The notes under the pieces were generated by a model that saw nothing but the letters and a program-made list of their open reading frames with translations, made no database searches and was not told the DNA's origin. From Rhynchonema sp. JSB1_4 (taxonomy: Eukaryota; Nematoda; Chromadorea; Monhysterida; Xyalidae), in contig JASAMV010001392.1 of the NCBI GenBank assembly GCA_030248065.1, forward strand, positions 1-20,050: a stretch of 20,050 nucleotides of DNA, in the 5' to 3' direction. Made by a program: the position numbers and the translations under genes. Positions 10,195 to 19,603 of the stretch are shown one piece after another. How positions within the stretch are numbered: the first letter of the stretch is position 1; the number at the start of each line of letters is the position of its first letter.

Positions 10195-11280
10195 TTTTTT
10201 AGACACTTTTTAAGTGCAATTTGCACCTAAAAAATCAGAATTGCACCTAAAAATTCAGGGTTAGGTGCAAGGTTGCACCTAAAATTTTGGGCCCTTATCT
10301 GCTTAATTTAGCATTTATACAGCATCTTTTAAGGTTGGAAAGCTTAGAAACAAAAAAAATGCGCTGCGCGGCTTTTCATTCCTTCCAATAAATTCCATCG
10401 AAGCATTTGGTCGACATCGACAAAAAATATTGGTCTGATTGATTGATTTCGTACACAGTTAGTACCTGGTGTGCTGGTGATAAGATTCAAAACAAATACA
10501 TGCTGTACTAGGATCAGTGTAGTTCCTGGTCCGGCGAGGCGGTTAGTGAACCTATACCCACTTTGTCGGTGCGGCGGTTGGTTAGTGTACCTCCCTGTGG
10601 GGGAAGGAGGGGGGAAGACCAAAATTCAGGAAAAAGTCCTTCTTTGAGGTAAAAAATTTGACCTATTTTTGCCCTTTTTTGGAAAAAAATTCTCCATAAA
10701 TAGGGTATTTTGGCGACTTTTGACAACATTGACCATTTTAGGCCTAAAATGCCCATCTTGGGCTAAAAATGCCTATTTTAGGCAAAAATTGCGGCGGTTA
10801 GTGTACTGGTGTACCTTGGTCGCGGCGGTTAGTGTACCTTAGGAGGGGACCCCCCTCCCCCAGGAACTACACTGACTAGAACTAGAGCAGAGCATGACAA
10901 CAGTATTAGATACCCACACAGTAAATGAACAGCGAAAGTAATTGATTCGTGCGTGACCCCCAAATGTGGATATGGTGACATGAAAATTTTACTGTTTCGT
11001 TTTCTTCTCAATCGGTTCTCAATAATGAAACTAGTACAAAATGTGCTACAAAATGTTGAACTTTCCCTGAAAAGTTTGCTTTTGCTAAAGGAAAAGGCAT
11101 TCATTGCGTTACAACTTTATTGAACTTCTAAAAGCACGCAAATAGCACTGAACACACAACCTGGCAAAAAAGCCTAAAATTGGCGTTTTTTGTCCAAAAT
11201 AGGGGTTGCACCTACTTTGGCCAGCTTGCACCTAAAAATTGGGGGGTTGCACCTAAGTTGCACCTAGTGAATTTTGAAAA
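10195..11280. repeat. TTGCACCTAAAA repeat family C, two clusters
   Basis: TTGCACCT occurs at 10221, 10241 and 10273, with an inverted AGGTGCAA at 10263. It occurs again at 11206, 11226, 11247 and 11258. The clusters lie on either side of apparently unique sequence (10290-10506 and 10883-11160) and of element 10515-10874, as if they were the subterminal regions of another element sitting in B. Terminal repeats and a target duplication were not resolved. Confidence 0.5.
10515..10874. mobile_element. hAT-like MITE A3, intact, inverted relative to A2
   Basis: 360 bp with the same 15-bp ends. The body matches the reverse complement of 9502-9891 throughout: TTAGTGTACC units, GAGGTAAAAAATTTGACC, GGGTATTTTGGCGACTTTTG, and palindrome TTTTAGGCCTAAAA at 10736-10749. 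The flanking 8-mers ACTAGGAT and ACTAGAAC agree at six of eight positions, so the target duplication has decayed or is imperfect. Confidence 0.85.
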
Positions 11281-11799
11281 AAAAAACCCTGGACGTACCC
11301 GAGGGGGGGGTCCCCCCCTCCCCCCCCCAGGAACTACACTGTACACCACTATCAAGCCTTAATACACTACAGTATAGGGGATGTTACTTAGGGGGGGCTC
11401 TATTAATTCACTGACCCCTTTTTGGGGGGCTGTATTACGGGGGGGGCTCTATTCCGGGGGGGGGGTGTATTTAGGTTTTTACGGTAGGTCGCCGCCCGGC
11501 GGCTAATGCAGTAAGTTGCGATTTTTGGCTCAAAATGTGTTGTAAAAAGTCGCCAAAATACCCTTTTTATGGAGAATTTTTTTCCAAAAAGAGCCAAAAA
11601 ATCGGTCAAATTTTCTACCTCAAAAAGTGACCTTTTCCTGTATTTGGGTCTTCCCCCCCCTTCCCCCCAGGGAGGTACACTAACCGCCGCGCCGGACCAG
11701 GAACTACACTGCTTCCGTCCAAGGTTGTCCTGTCCCCCGCCCTCCGTCGTCTTCCCGTTGAAAACGGAAAAACGTTTGCGCTCGCTTGAGGGTGGGGTG

Positions 11800-12278
11800 C
11801 AGTGTAGTACTTGGTCAGGGTGTTGACGATAGATAGATTGGGACCCGAAATGTGTTGACGATAGATAGATGACCCAAGTCCGAAATCTGGGGGGGTCGAC
11901 CCAAACTTGTTGACGATAGATAGATGGTGGGGGGGGGGGTCGCCAAAAATCAAGGTATAGTATAGTGTACTAAGTTGGTAATAATGTGTAAATATTAATG
12001 AAAATGTACTTAGATGTACTAAATCCGCGCGTAGCGCGCGATTTTTTGCCTATTTGGGACAAAAAATACCGATTTTGAGCCATTTTGAGGCAAAAATACC
12101 CATTTTGGGGTCGAAATGTGTTGACGATAGATAGATTGTTCCCAGAATTTGTTGACGATAGATAGATTTGCCCACAAGTGTTGACGATAGATAGATGAAA
12201 TCAAAAAGTGTTGACGATAGATAGATGAATTTGGGGGGGACCCCCCCCCCCCACCCCCCCTCCCCAAGTCCTACCCTG
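11800..12278. mobile_element. hAT-like MITE D with seven 18-bp iterons
   Basis: The ends CAGTGTAGTACTTGG (11800-11814) and CCAAGTCCTACCCTG (12264-12278) pair at 13 of 15 positions. An exact 8-bp duplication GTGGGGTG lies at 11792-11799 and 12279-12286. It has the same end type as the A elements but a different body. Seven identical copies of TGTTGACGATAGATAGAT occur inside, all in one orientation. A 6-bp-stem hairpin CGCGCG-TAG-CGCGCG is at 12026-12040. No coding capacity. Confidence 0.88.
11821..12226 (+). repeat. Seven direct iterons TGTTGACGATAGATAGAT
   Basis: Exact copies at 11821, 11853, 11908, 12119, 12150, 12179 and 12209, forming clusters of three and four separated by about 190 bp. 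Spacers differ in length (11-37 bp within a cluster) and sequence. In hAT elements, repeated subterminal motifs are transposase-binding sites; that role is inferred here. Confidence 0.92.
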
Positions 12279-12305
12279 GTGGGGTGGGTTGGGTTGGGTT
12301 GGGTT
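12228..12305 (+). repeat. G/C homopolymer runs and GGGTT tandem repeat
   Basis: A G6 run runs straight into C-rich runs at 12234-12265. This is followed after the element end by GGGTT repeated four times (about 12286-12305). The G-rich strand could form quadruplexes. It is too short and internal to be a telomere. Confidence 0.7.
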
Positions 12306-13193
12306 GAGTCTGGGTGGGTTGTCGAAGAAAATAAAATTTTCACATTTTCTTTGGTTTGAGTTTTCCCAAGCCGGTCGCAGAATGGAATTTGGAAAGCGAT
12401 GCCGCACCAAAGAGAACTTTTCCTTTTTCGGAACTCGCGGATAGGGAGTTGTAAACCGTCCTGAAACGATTGCATTACTTTAGGTTTAGTGCAGTACCTG
12501 TGCAATTATTTTTATTCACTCGCACGGCCCAGATGTTCGATTAAGCCAGATCGGCACATTCTGACGGACAACGATTTAATGAAATCAGCCAAACAAAGGT
12601 CAAAAATACCTTTTTGTCTGTGCTGTACTTTTGCGGTGTGTTTGGGATTTCAGCGTTTACTTTCGTTTTTTCTTTTACTTCGTGTAAAATACACAGATGT
12701 GTGCACAACAAGCGATTTAAATTTTGTGCGATTCACAAAATTCATTTCAAGTGCAAGTGCATGACCCGCTTCTTTCAGCTGCAAATGATGAATGTATGTA
12801 TTCATTGCGATGGTTCGGTTTGGGTGTTTTTGCATGACTGTGATTGAGAAAGCTTATACCACTCCACACTTGGTTTGAGACTTCTTTCGGTTTCTGCAGC
12901 GCACTCAGAACCTGATACTTCAAGGTGTTTTATGCATGATGACAGCAAGGAAGCACAAAACGCCGAGAATAATAAATAAAACATTGAAACCAATCAAATC
13001 AATGTAAACTGGCAGACGTAACAGCTGCGTGGGAATTTACGGTCGTCATAGGAAAGGACGGGTATATCAACACGACACGCTTCACAATTCCAGTTTTCGG
13101 TCCACGCATCGACGACGAGGTGTCAATGGGAGCTAATTTCTATTATTGTCTGGTAAAGTTGTGAAGTCTCGAAATTACACAATGCCGCAGCTC
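12306..13193. other. Intergenic stretch between two minus-strand genes
   Basis: No gene is supported. Open frames at 12489-12764 and 12614-12847 (plus) have no recognisable motif. A minus-strand AATAAA (plus TTTATT near 12511) could serve as a poly(A) signal for the gene ending at 13194, but it is distant. Confidence 0.4.
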
Positions 13194-13448
13194 CTATCCC
13201 CTTCCCGTTCTGTATCTCCTCAACGCCGTGTCTCTTCTCTGCCAGACACTGTCCTGCGGAGGTCGCGTCGGTCGCAGATACGGCTCTCTTGTCGTCGTGT
13301 AACTGGTCGGTCGATATGTGCGTCCAGCCGGCTGATGTTTCACGGGCTGCACGCGATTGACTGCTTCAATGTCCTCCATCACGACTGCCGACGGTGTGCC
13401 GCCATAAGCGAATTCGTTTATTTCTTGCCACGAGAATGCTGGCAATGT
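13194..13448 (-). CDS. C-terminal exon of an unidentified protein
   Basis: On the minus strand an acceptor CTTCGCACAG, with a TTTACTATT stretch before it, ends at 13449. It opens a frame of 84 codons closed by TAG at 13194. The start reads TLPAFSWQEINEFAYGG, then TPSAVVMEDIEAVNRV, followed by a basic, Arg/Pro/Thr-rich tail (RPTSYTTTREPYLRP, WQRRDTALRRYRTGRG). The well-mixed composition, GC-rich third positions and splice signal support coding. I do not recognise the family; the short basic tail would suit a nucleic-acid-binding or microtubule-associated protein, but that is only an impression. An alternative acceptor 14 bp inside (after CCAG) would keep the frame in phase 1. It is probably the last exon of the gene whose upstream exon is at 13742-13942. 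Confidence 0.55.
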   Translation of the reverse strand, partial: TLPAFSWQEINEFAYGGTPSAVVMEDIEAVNRVQPVKHQPAGRTYRPTSYTTTREPYLRPTRPPQDSVWQRRDTALRRYRTGRG

Positions 13449-13741
13449 CTGTGCGAAGAATAGTAAACGTTTATGAAGATTATGTAATGCGGGTTTTCGA
13501 GGTTGTCACAAACAAAGGCCTGTGTCGCTGTGTCACTTCTTATACTTGTACTTCGCTCCTTGGCAGAACCAAAAACCGCACTTTTTGGGACACATTCGCA
13601 TCCGCACTCCGCATGTTCGCGTTGTGCGTGGCCTGAGTTACGAATCTCAGCCGGTATAAACCTTTGTGATCCGTCCCTGGCCAGGACTGAGCCGGTTCAG
13701 CCTTGATTACTTGACTAAGTTCTCGGGCTTTAATAGTAGCA

Positions 13742-13942
13742 CTAATCTTGTTCTGTGGTAAAATCTGGTTCCAGACCGCTAGTAATTTCAAGCACAATTT
13801 TACTGCGGTGGTCAAAACTAATGGCACAGCGGTGACGCTCGAAATACAGTTCATACAAAGAATCACGGGACCACGACAGCATGACAGGACGGAATCGATC
13901 ATCAAGTTTGATACCTGCACATTTGCTTGAAATCAAGCAAAG
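13742..13942 (-). CDS. Upstream exon of the same unidentified protein
   Basis: The minus-strand frame is open from an acceptor TTTTTTTAG ending at 13943 to a TAG at 13742 (66 codons). It reads LCLISSKCAGIKLDDRF, then RPVMLSWSRDSLYELYF, then a segment with CAISFDHRSKIVLEI. Alternating hydrophobic strands and charged turns look like a small beta-rich fold, but I cannot name it. The exon should end before the TAG: donor-like sites are A|GTAAAA after FDHR (phase 1, which fits the alternative acceptor of the next exon) and G|GTCTGG after EITS. Either the join to 13448 or termination here is possible. A competing frame (13540-13920, 126 codons) overlaps but has unlikely Cys/Leu-rich content. Confidence 0.5.
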   Translation of the reverse strand, partial: LCLISSKCAGIKLDDRFRPVMLSWSRDSLYELYFERHRCAISFDHRSKIVLEITSGLEPDFTTEQD

Positions 13943-13977
13943 CTAAAAAAAGTCAATCCTTGTTTTGACCCCCTCAC
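13943..13977 (-). other. Candidate 35-nt intron
   Basis: On the minus strand AAG|GTGAGG at 13977 is a strong donor, and TTTTTTTAG at 13943 a strong acceptor after a pyrimidine run. Removing 35 nt joins two frames in phase 0. Introns this small are known in some flatworms and other compact lineages. No transcript evidence. Confidence 0.4.
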
Positions 13978-14025
13978 CTTCCTATCGGTTCTCTGTTGCA
14001 CCTGCTGCAGCTCATTGTCGTCCAT
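13978..14025 (-). CDS. Candidate first coding exon (16 codons) of the unidentified gene
   Basis: Minus-strand ATG at 14025 encodes MDDNELQQVQQRTDRK and ends at the donor AAG|GTGAGG in phase 0, matching the acceptor at 13942. The peptide is short and polar, as expected of an N-terminus leading into the next exon. A different frame (stop at 14012-14014, reading MANVPVDLSDGRQ) overlaps it and could be an upstream ORF. The context around the ATG (CTGATGG) is moderate. Confidence 0.35.
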
Positions 14026-17000
14026 CAGACAGATCGACTGGCACATTCGCCATTTCGGATTCGGATTTCTTGGCGACGGATTCTGAATATTTCGATCGCA
14101 AAGCGTCAAACGACACAAAAATCCAGTGCAACTGTCCAAAAAGAGCAGGACAAAGGAGAGCAGGCTGGCAAGGGGCTGCTCTAACGCTGGACGCATTGCC
14201 AACGGTGATCATGGACTCATTGGCTGAAATGTGATGCGTCTTGTAGGTATTTATAATTTAAGACCCGGTTGGTCACCCGCAATACATTGAGCCCTGAAAA
14301 TATTGGAATAACAGATGAATAATCATAATCATGGTACAACATGTATGTTTGTCACTCACGCACGATAAAAGGTCAACAAAAATATATTTTTGTGTACAGT
14401 TGAGTCAAATTGCAACACTTCAAGCCAATTGTCAACCATAGCAGAATAAATCAGCCATGCACTTTGCCTGCCACACACGGAAATTTATTGGACTCTGCTG
14501 GGGATCAAGAAAGTTGGACGGGTGCGTTGCATATCGTTCAATGCAGACCTCATTTTACCCAACATTCTCGGCAGAAAGACTAAATAGTTTACAAATATTT
14601 CACACATGAAGCACCGGCGTGAAACTAAAACTGACCGCGCACATTACGAAGTACCGAAATACAGCAATGTGTTTGTGAATACATGTTTATGTACCTTGTC
14701 GAAATACGACAACCGTAACTTCGCATGCTCATGCGCTCTTCAAAATAAACACTGTTAATTTGTGTATTGAAAAACAGTTACGATAAGAATATCTCAATGG
14801 TGCGCAAAAGCAAATGGTTGCATTTTTAGCATTTTCTTGCTTGGTTAGCATCTTTCGAATTTGGTACCAAGTATATTCCAGAACGTTGGTACATGGCTTA
14901 ACGAAAATGGGGTTTGTACTTACTATCGAGAGGAAGTCAGACAGTCGCAAAATGTGCATGTGTACTAATTTCAGTTTCAGACACGTTAACTCACGTCTAT
15001 TCTCAATATACTTTTTGTTTAGTGTGCTGTTTATGATTGGTAAAAACTGTTAAAAACACGCCGGTACGTTTCACATTACCACTATCGTTTATGCTTGTTA
15101 ATTGCATTGCTTGAGTGGTTGAAGAGAGTTTTCCAAATCAAACCCACCAGTTTTGACAGGGGTACATCGCTATGCAGCAATAAATTCCGGCTTGTTGTGC
15201 CCCTAACCCCAAGCCAAGCCTCTTGTCTGCTCACAAAAATTCACAAAAGTACCACGAAGATGCAGAGTAGTTGACATGCTGCACACTTCGGTCGCACGTT
15301 AAAGTTATCGATTAGTCCATGTTCGGTGGTATGCGAACGTGTGATTGATCTGCAAGTGTTCATGCAGACATTACACCACAATGTTTGGCGGGTACAGCGC
15401 ATCAAATAGTTCATTTTGACTAACAACAATACGACCCATACATACAGTTAGCGGTTTCCGTGCCCCATGAATCCAAAACACAGGGTGAGAATTAATGTTC
15501 TTGTCTGTTCATGTCACAATTAATTCTATCGATCGCATGTTAGGTACCAAACTGCTGATCGCATCGATCTTAATATAATGTACCTAGCGGCGGCGGTACA
15601 GACACAGAGTGGACCACTATGTATACCCTTCATATGTATATGTGCCAACCGAATGTCAAAAACAAATGTGCCTTATCCATACACCATGCAGTGGAATTCA
15701 TCGGCTGACACTATGAACTGTAATCAGTGCATGTTGCATGGAACGGGAGTGCAGGTTGACAAACTTTTTGCCCACCCGGTAAGAACACGTTTGTCGTCGT
15801 CAAATGTCACCGACGAGCGGGCGGTCATCATGTGATACATCTCAAGGACATCACTCAATTGCTGCACACATGTGGCGCTGCATGCGATCATTGCGCACAG
15901 AACAAGTTGGGCTCTACTTCAAAGTGAACCATGTGCAACTTCATTATCACACCCAACAAATGCACAGCACCCAGTCTTATGGCAGTATGACAGTAAAGAT
16001 TATCAGTAAAGATGGATGCACTGCATGCTGATACTGCAACAATGTGGCGGATGCTCCACAAGGTAATGGATGTCGGCAAACCGGGCGTTGGTAGATCGAT
16101 TGATATGTAACCGGTTAATTTCCTGATGTTTCAATGAAAACACACCAATAAAACAGCCGTCAAAAACATTTAGTCGGAAACTTTGGATTCAATGTGACTG
16201 CTGGCAGTTGCAATGGTGTTTTTTCGTCCAACACAGAACTTTACTGTCGTTTTACTGCCATCTGTTTGTGCATATGCAAATCCATGCCAAGAACATGCAG
16301 CACATCAGTAAAGTATTATACCCCACCAATAACGCACAGAAGTTATCGGCGGTGTCATTTTCATTTCCCGTTGTCCTGGCAGCGAGCCAAGCACGTGATA
16401 ATTCACCGTATGTCAGGGTGAAACAGTCATCCCGAGTTCATCAGAGGTTTGTACCATCAGTGCGACTTTTTTGCATTTATGTGGGTGGAACAACTAATCT
16501 AATTGCACTCGCACAGACACATCTGGGCTGTCTCATACGGTGTTTATTGTCGAGACTTCTCTGGGTAGTTCTGGACAGCCTGCGCTCCTGAATGTAGGCA
16601 TATGCAACTGGCAAAATAAGCAACCGCGAAAAACGGTTTAACGGGCCGTCGTAAAACCTTTAATGGGGGATATCCATCTGATTTTATTGTTGCTAAGGCG
16701 TTGTATTTATTTCGCGAGTTCGCAGCTTTTTCAAGGTTTTGTGCGCGTCGTTCAACACACAAATGTTTTGGGAGTCAAAAGGGAATTCACGCACCGAGGT
16801 GGAGAGCGCGTTTTTAAAAAATACATGCGTTTCTCTTTCTTTCATTTCCGAAATACGTGGAACCGGAACATTATTGGATCCGTTCAAGTCAACTTCAAAA
16901 TAAGTCGTCTCTTGAGTTCGTGGCTGGACTATGTTTTTCGTTATGTTACTGGTTTGACACAACGTTCGATTGACCGTGTTAAAACCAGTTAAAACCAGCT

Positions 17001-18434
17001 TGTGTTTGTTTTTGGGGTCACGATGCCCATCTAGTGCATTCGCACTGACGATGACCTGGTACACCGTCCGTCTGCGAGAGCAGATCGAAACGGGCAACCA
17101 AAAACGTGCTGCACAATCGTGCGATGGGAGTGAAAACAGTCGTATCGTCCAGCCCATCACTAATTTCCGCTTCGACTGCGTTGTACTGTATAATCCAGGC
17201 TTTATGCAAACCTCAATGTGCTAGTTCTAATACGCAATATATGTGGATATTTTCTATTTTCTGATCGCTGGGCGCATCCAGAATCGGAGATGGTAATGCC
17301 GGCATCATAATCACCCCGTTTATTGCGTGCATTCGGTCGCGTGTGCATAATAAATGCCGTATTCGTCCTTCTGTGAACAAACAGTACCACACGTTTAATG
17401 TTTACATGACCTGGTCAAAACAGCACCCCTCTGCACCCAACACTGTCTCCGTCCGCCGTGCTTTTTACGTGTATACCGACGTCTGTAAGTCCCGGAGTTT
17501 TCCGCATGGCAGGCCGCCCAAGACCACAAAAAAAATCATTGATTCAAGTCTTGTATGTCGTGCCGTTCATATCATGTTGCTGTTGTTTTAACAACGGGAT
17601 TCAGACTCAGTGGTGCTTAATTTGAAAAGTAGCTTGTTCATTTGAGACCCACATTTCGCACAATTCTGTCCTCGGAAGGGTTTCAGAACGAAAAGTCCGG
17701 CATTAGATTCATCAGATGTTAGCCTCACCTCTACTGCCTTGCGCACGAGCATTTTCACCTTGTGTGTTCGGCCAAAGCATTCTTTTGCACATGTTCATGC
17801 GAGTATTTTCTGGAAAAAAGTCCGCACGAGAGATTTTACAATTACTGACTTCAAGAACTTTGCAGGTGGACGCTCTTTGGAATTTATATTCTGGTCCGTC
17901 GATTTTCATTTATATATGGTAGCTATGTACCTACAAAGCTCTAAGTATCCCTATAGTTTACTCTTCAGGTCATTCAAGCGAAAATTTTGCGGCCTGGGGA
18001 TGTCTGGTTGGTAACTTTAAATGGACTTTTTGGAACGTTTGCCAAATAACGCGCGCAGCTGTCTGTGTGCGTCTGGTAACCTGGGTGGTTGAACTGAGAT
18101 GAAATTGAACTTTGAAACTGCGTCATGGCATTGGTGCGCACGCGACCAAAAATATTGCCTACTCTTTTTCTCTGCTGCGGAAAAACAATTGAGCTTAATC
18201 CTGTGCGACAAGGGTGCTCCGCTGCTGTGTTTCAGTTTCAGTGATCCCGCAGCACGCGCGGTTTTTTGCTTTTTCCAGTAGTTTTTCCTTTCGGTTCGCT
18301 GATCCTCTCAAACTTATCGTGTCACATAAAATTACATCCTTCACATACAATACCGAGCGGCAACCTCCACCAAGTGTTTCCCGTGTCTATAGCTCCATAT
18401 TCTTTGGTAAATACACAAGTTTCTAAAAATACAC
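14026..18434. other. No supported gene
   Basis: Scattered open frames of 60-155 codons occur on both strands. The longest (16693-17160, minus, 155 codons) overlaps another protein-like minus frame at 17018-17209, so at most one is real. No domain, splice pair or repeat array was convincing. Base composition is ordinary, without the G/C runs of the transposon nest. Confidence 0.4.
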
Positions 18435-18749
18435 TTGTGTGCGTGCGCGCGTCTATCGATCCTTTTTAGCCCTGCTTTGTCCTGTGTGCACCCAGCTTCT
18501 AGCGACGTTTCTGCACGCGCAATCTATTTGGGGAATTACCGCGACGACAAAGCGCTTCCCCATTTCTTTGTTTCTTTTCGTTTTCGCTTACCATCCGCTG
18601 CCCACAACAATGGGCCTTGCCAGCCTCCGTCTGCGTCAAGAGTGAGAGGTATCGAAGGATTTTCTGGCACCAGGAGGCGATTATCTTTTGTGGCTGAATT
18701 TTTTCGAACATGTTTAGCATTATGTACAGTGTTTACGCATAACAAAATA

Positions 18750-18803
18750 ATGGCATTATTTCGTAATGTGGTGCATGAAGTGCGCAGACTGTCGACCTCG
18801 CAA
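18750..18803 (+). CDS. Possible first exon with a mitochondrial-presequence look
   Basis: ATG at 18750 in a good context (ATAATGG) encodes MALFRNVVHEVRRLSTSQ. This is Arg-rich without acidic clustering and ends in RRLSTS, as mitochondrial targeting peptides often do. A donor CAA|GTAAAT follows at 18804 in phase 0. Without splicing the frame stays open to 19055 (206 codons from a non-ATG upstream start at 18435), but its end runs into the inverted-repeat element starting at 19027, so full-length read-through is unlikely to be a gene. No downstream exon was recognised. The presequence look can arise by chance. Confidence 0.22.
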
Positions 18804-19026
18804 GTAAATATCATCTTCCGCAGTTCATATCATAAAGAGACCTACATCGCGAAAACCTGCGTTAAAGATTTTGTGATAAGGAATACCGGTTGCCAGCTTA
18901 GGTATTTTGCGATACGCCGTATTCAAGTGCGCTTGTTGCTAGACATTGGCGCCAATCGACTTTTACGTCCTCGCCTTGGTCTCCTCTCACAGATTTGGGT
19001 CGGAAAAGACGGGTATTTGGTAACTT

Positions 19027-19391
19027 GGGTTGGGGAATCCGAATCGGGAGTTTAAAGTGCTTATACATAGGGGTTGCTCTCTATTGAGGTCATCTTACCG
19101 ACTTTGCTCAAAATTGGTATCCCGCAGGTTTATTTACGCGCTGAACGAACTTTTCAAAGTCAGTGTTTTGCATAGCATCCTTGATGAGTCCGTATTTAAC
19201 ATTTAAAGGACCTCACAACTGTCTCATTAAAGGTGTTACGAAAAAACTGACTTTAAATTATGAATCGGCACCCAGATAAATCCAGTGTAGCAATTTTGAG
19301 CAAAACCGGTCAGGCGACGTCAAACACTGAACAGTAAGCACTTTAAATGTGTCATACGACCAAACGGACTCTGAATTCGGATTCCCCGACC
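19027..19391. mobile_element. Foldback (inverted-repeat) element, about 365 bp
   Basis: The left arm (19027-19171) and right arm (about 19237-19391) match in inverted orientation as colinear blocks: GGGGAATCCGAAT, TTTAAAGTGCTTA, TTTTGCTCAAAATTG (one mismatch), GGTTTATTTACG-like and AAAGTCAGTNTTTT. The right arm has about 20 extra bases between the first two blocks. The loop is about 65 bp. Non-coding; no clear target duplication. A decayed MITE is the simplest reading. Confidence 0.7.
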
Positions 19392-19603
19392 AAAATTCTC
19401 TGGATCCAATTTTTCATCAAACCCAAAGCTGTCACGGCGAGATGAAAAAATGCCTGTTGGCACCCATCTCTACTTGTTGCCATGCTGTATTGATGTAACA
19501 GCTATTGTATTATACGTGTGTCCTTATCATTAAAAACTCTTTGATGTCATGTGATGTGTACTTTTATAATAATCATACACCACTATAAGTCCATGTCAAA
19601 CTT

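Larger units (their letters stand above)
9431..11341. mobile_element. hAT-like element B, inside element E
   Basis: It starts CAGTGTAGTTCCTGGTCCGG at 9431 and ends CCAGGAACTACACTG at 11341, with an exact 8-bp duplication TACACCAC (9423-9430 and 11342-11349). Its own repeats are GGAGGGGGAACAGACGTACC-like units at about 9449, 9484, 10126, 10141, 10172 and, shortened, 11291. The stretch 9917-10120 resembles the core of element A in reverse orientation, so B and A share sequence or B holds a truncated A copy. It contains intact insertions 9502-9891 and 10515-10874. No open frame resembles a transposase. Confidence 0.8.
9137..11484. mobile_element. TIR element E with TA target site, inside A1
   Basis: The ends TACCGTAAAAACCTAAATA (9135-9153) and its reverse complement (11468-11486) match over 19 bases. 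With TA read as the duplicated target, the element is 9137-11484, which suggests a Tc1/mariner-type or other TA-targeting family. Without the later insertion it is about 430 bp and non-coding. Both subterminal regions carry the same roughly 70-bp block in direct orientation (see 9158-9245 and 11391-11463). Confidence 0.65.
8881..11711. mobile_element. hAT-like MITE A1, outermost element of the nest
   Basis: It starts CAGTGTAGTTCCTGG at 8881 and ends CCAGGAACTACACTG at 11711. It is flanked by an exact 8-bp duplication CTTCCGTC (8873-8880 and 11712-11719). An 8-bp duplication with CAG...CTG ends is the hAT superfamily signature. Its own sequence is split: 8881-9060 aligns with the first half of element 9502-9891, and about 11534-11711 aligns with its second half (AAAAGTCGCCAAAATACCC onward). 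That sums to about 360 bp; everything between came in later. About 120 bp next to the split (9061-9136 and 11485-11533) matches neither half and is unexplained. No coding capacity. It begins 102 bp upstream of the Abi ATG. Confidence 0.85.

Noticed and set aside
11821..12226. CRISPR array
   Set aside because: Repeats are only 18 bp with irregular spacers (11 to about 190 bp), lie inside a TIR element with a TSD, and the genome is animal.
12286..12305. Telomeric repeat
   Set aside because: Only four GGGTT units next to other G-rich tracts; too short and internal.
11615..12505. Open frames rich in SIYRQH / LSIVNT or poly-Pro/Gly
   Set aside because: These are translations of the 18-bp iterons and of G/C homopolymer runs.
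18435..19055. 206-codon open frame as a full gene
   Set aside because: It starts upstream of any good ATG, shows no domain, and ends inside an inverted-repeat element. Only the short ATG-to-donor part at 18750-18803 was kept, at low confidence.
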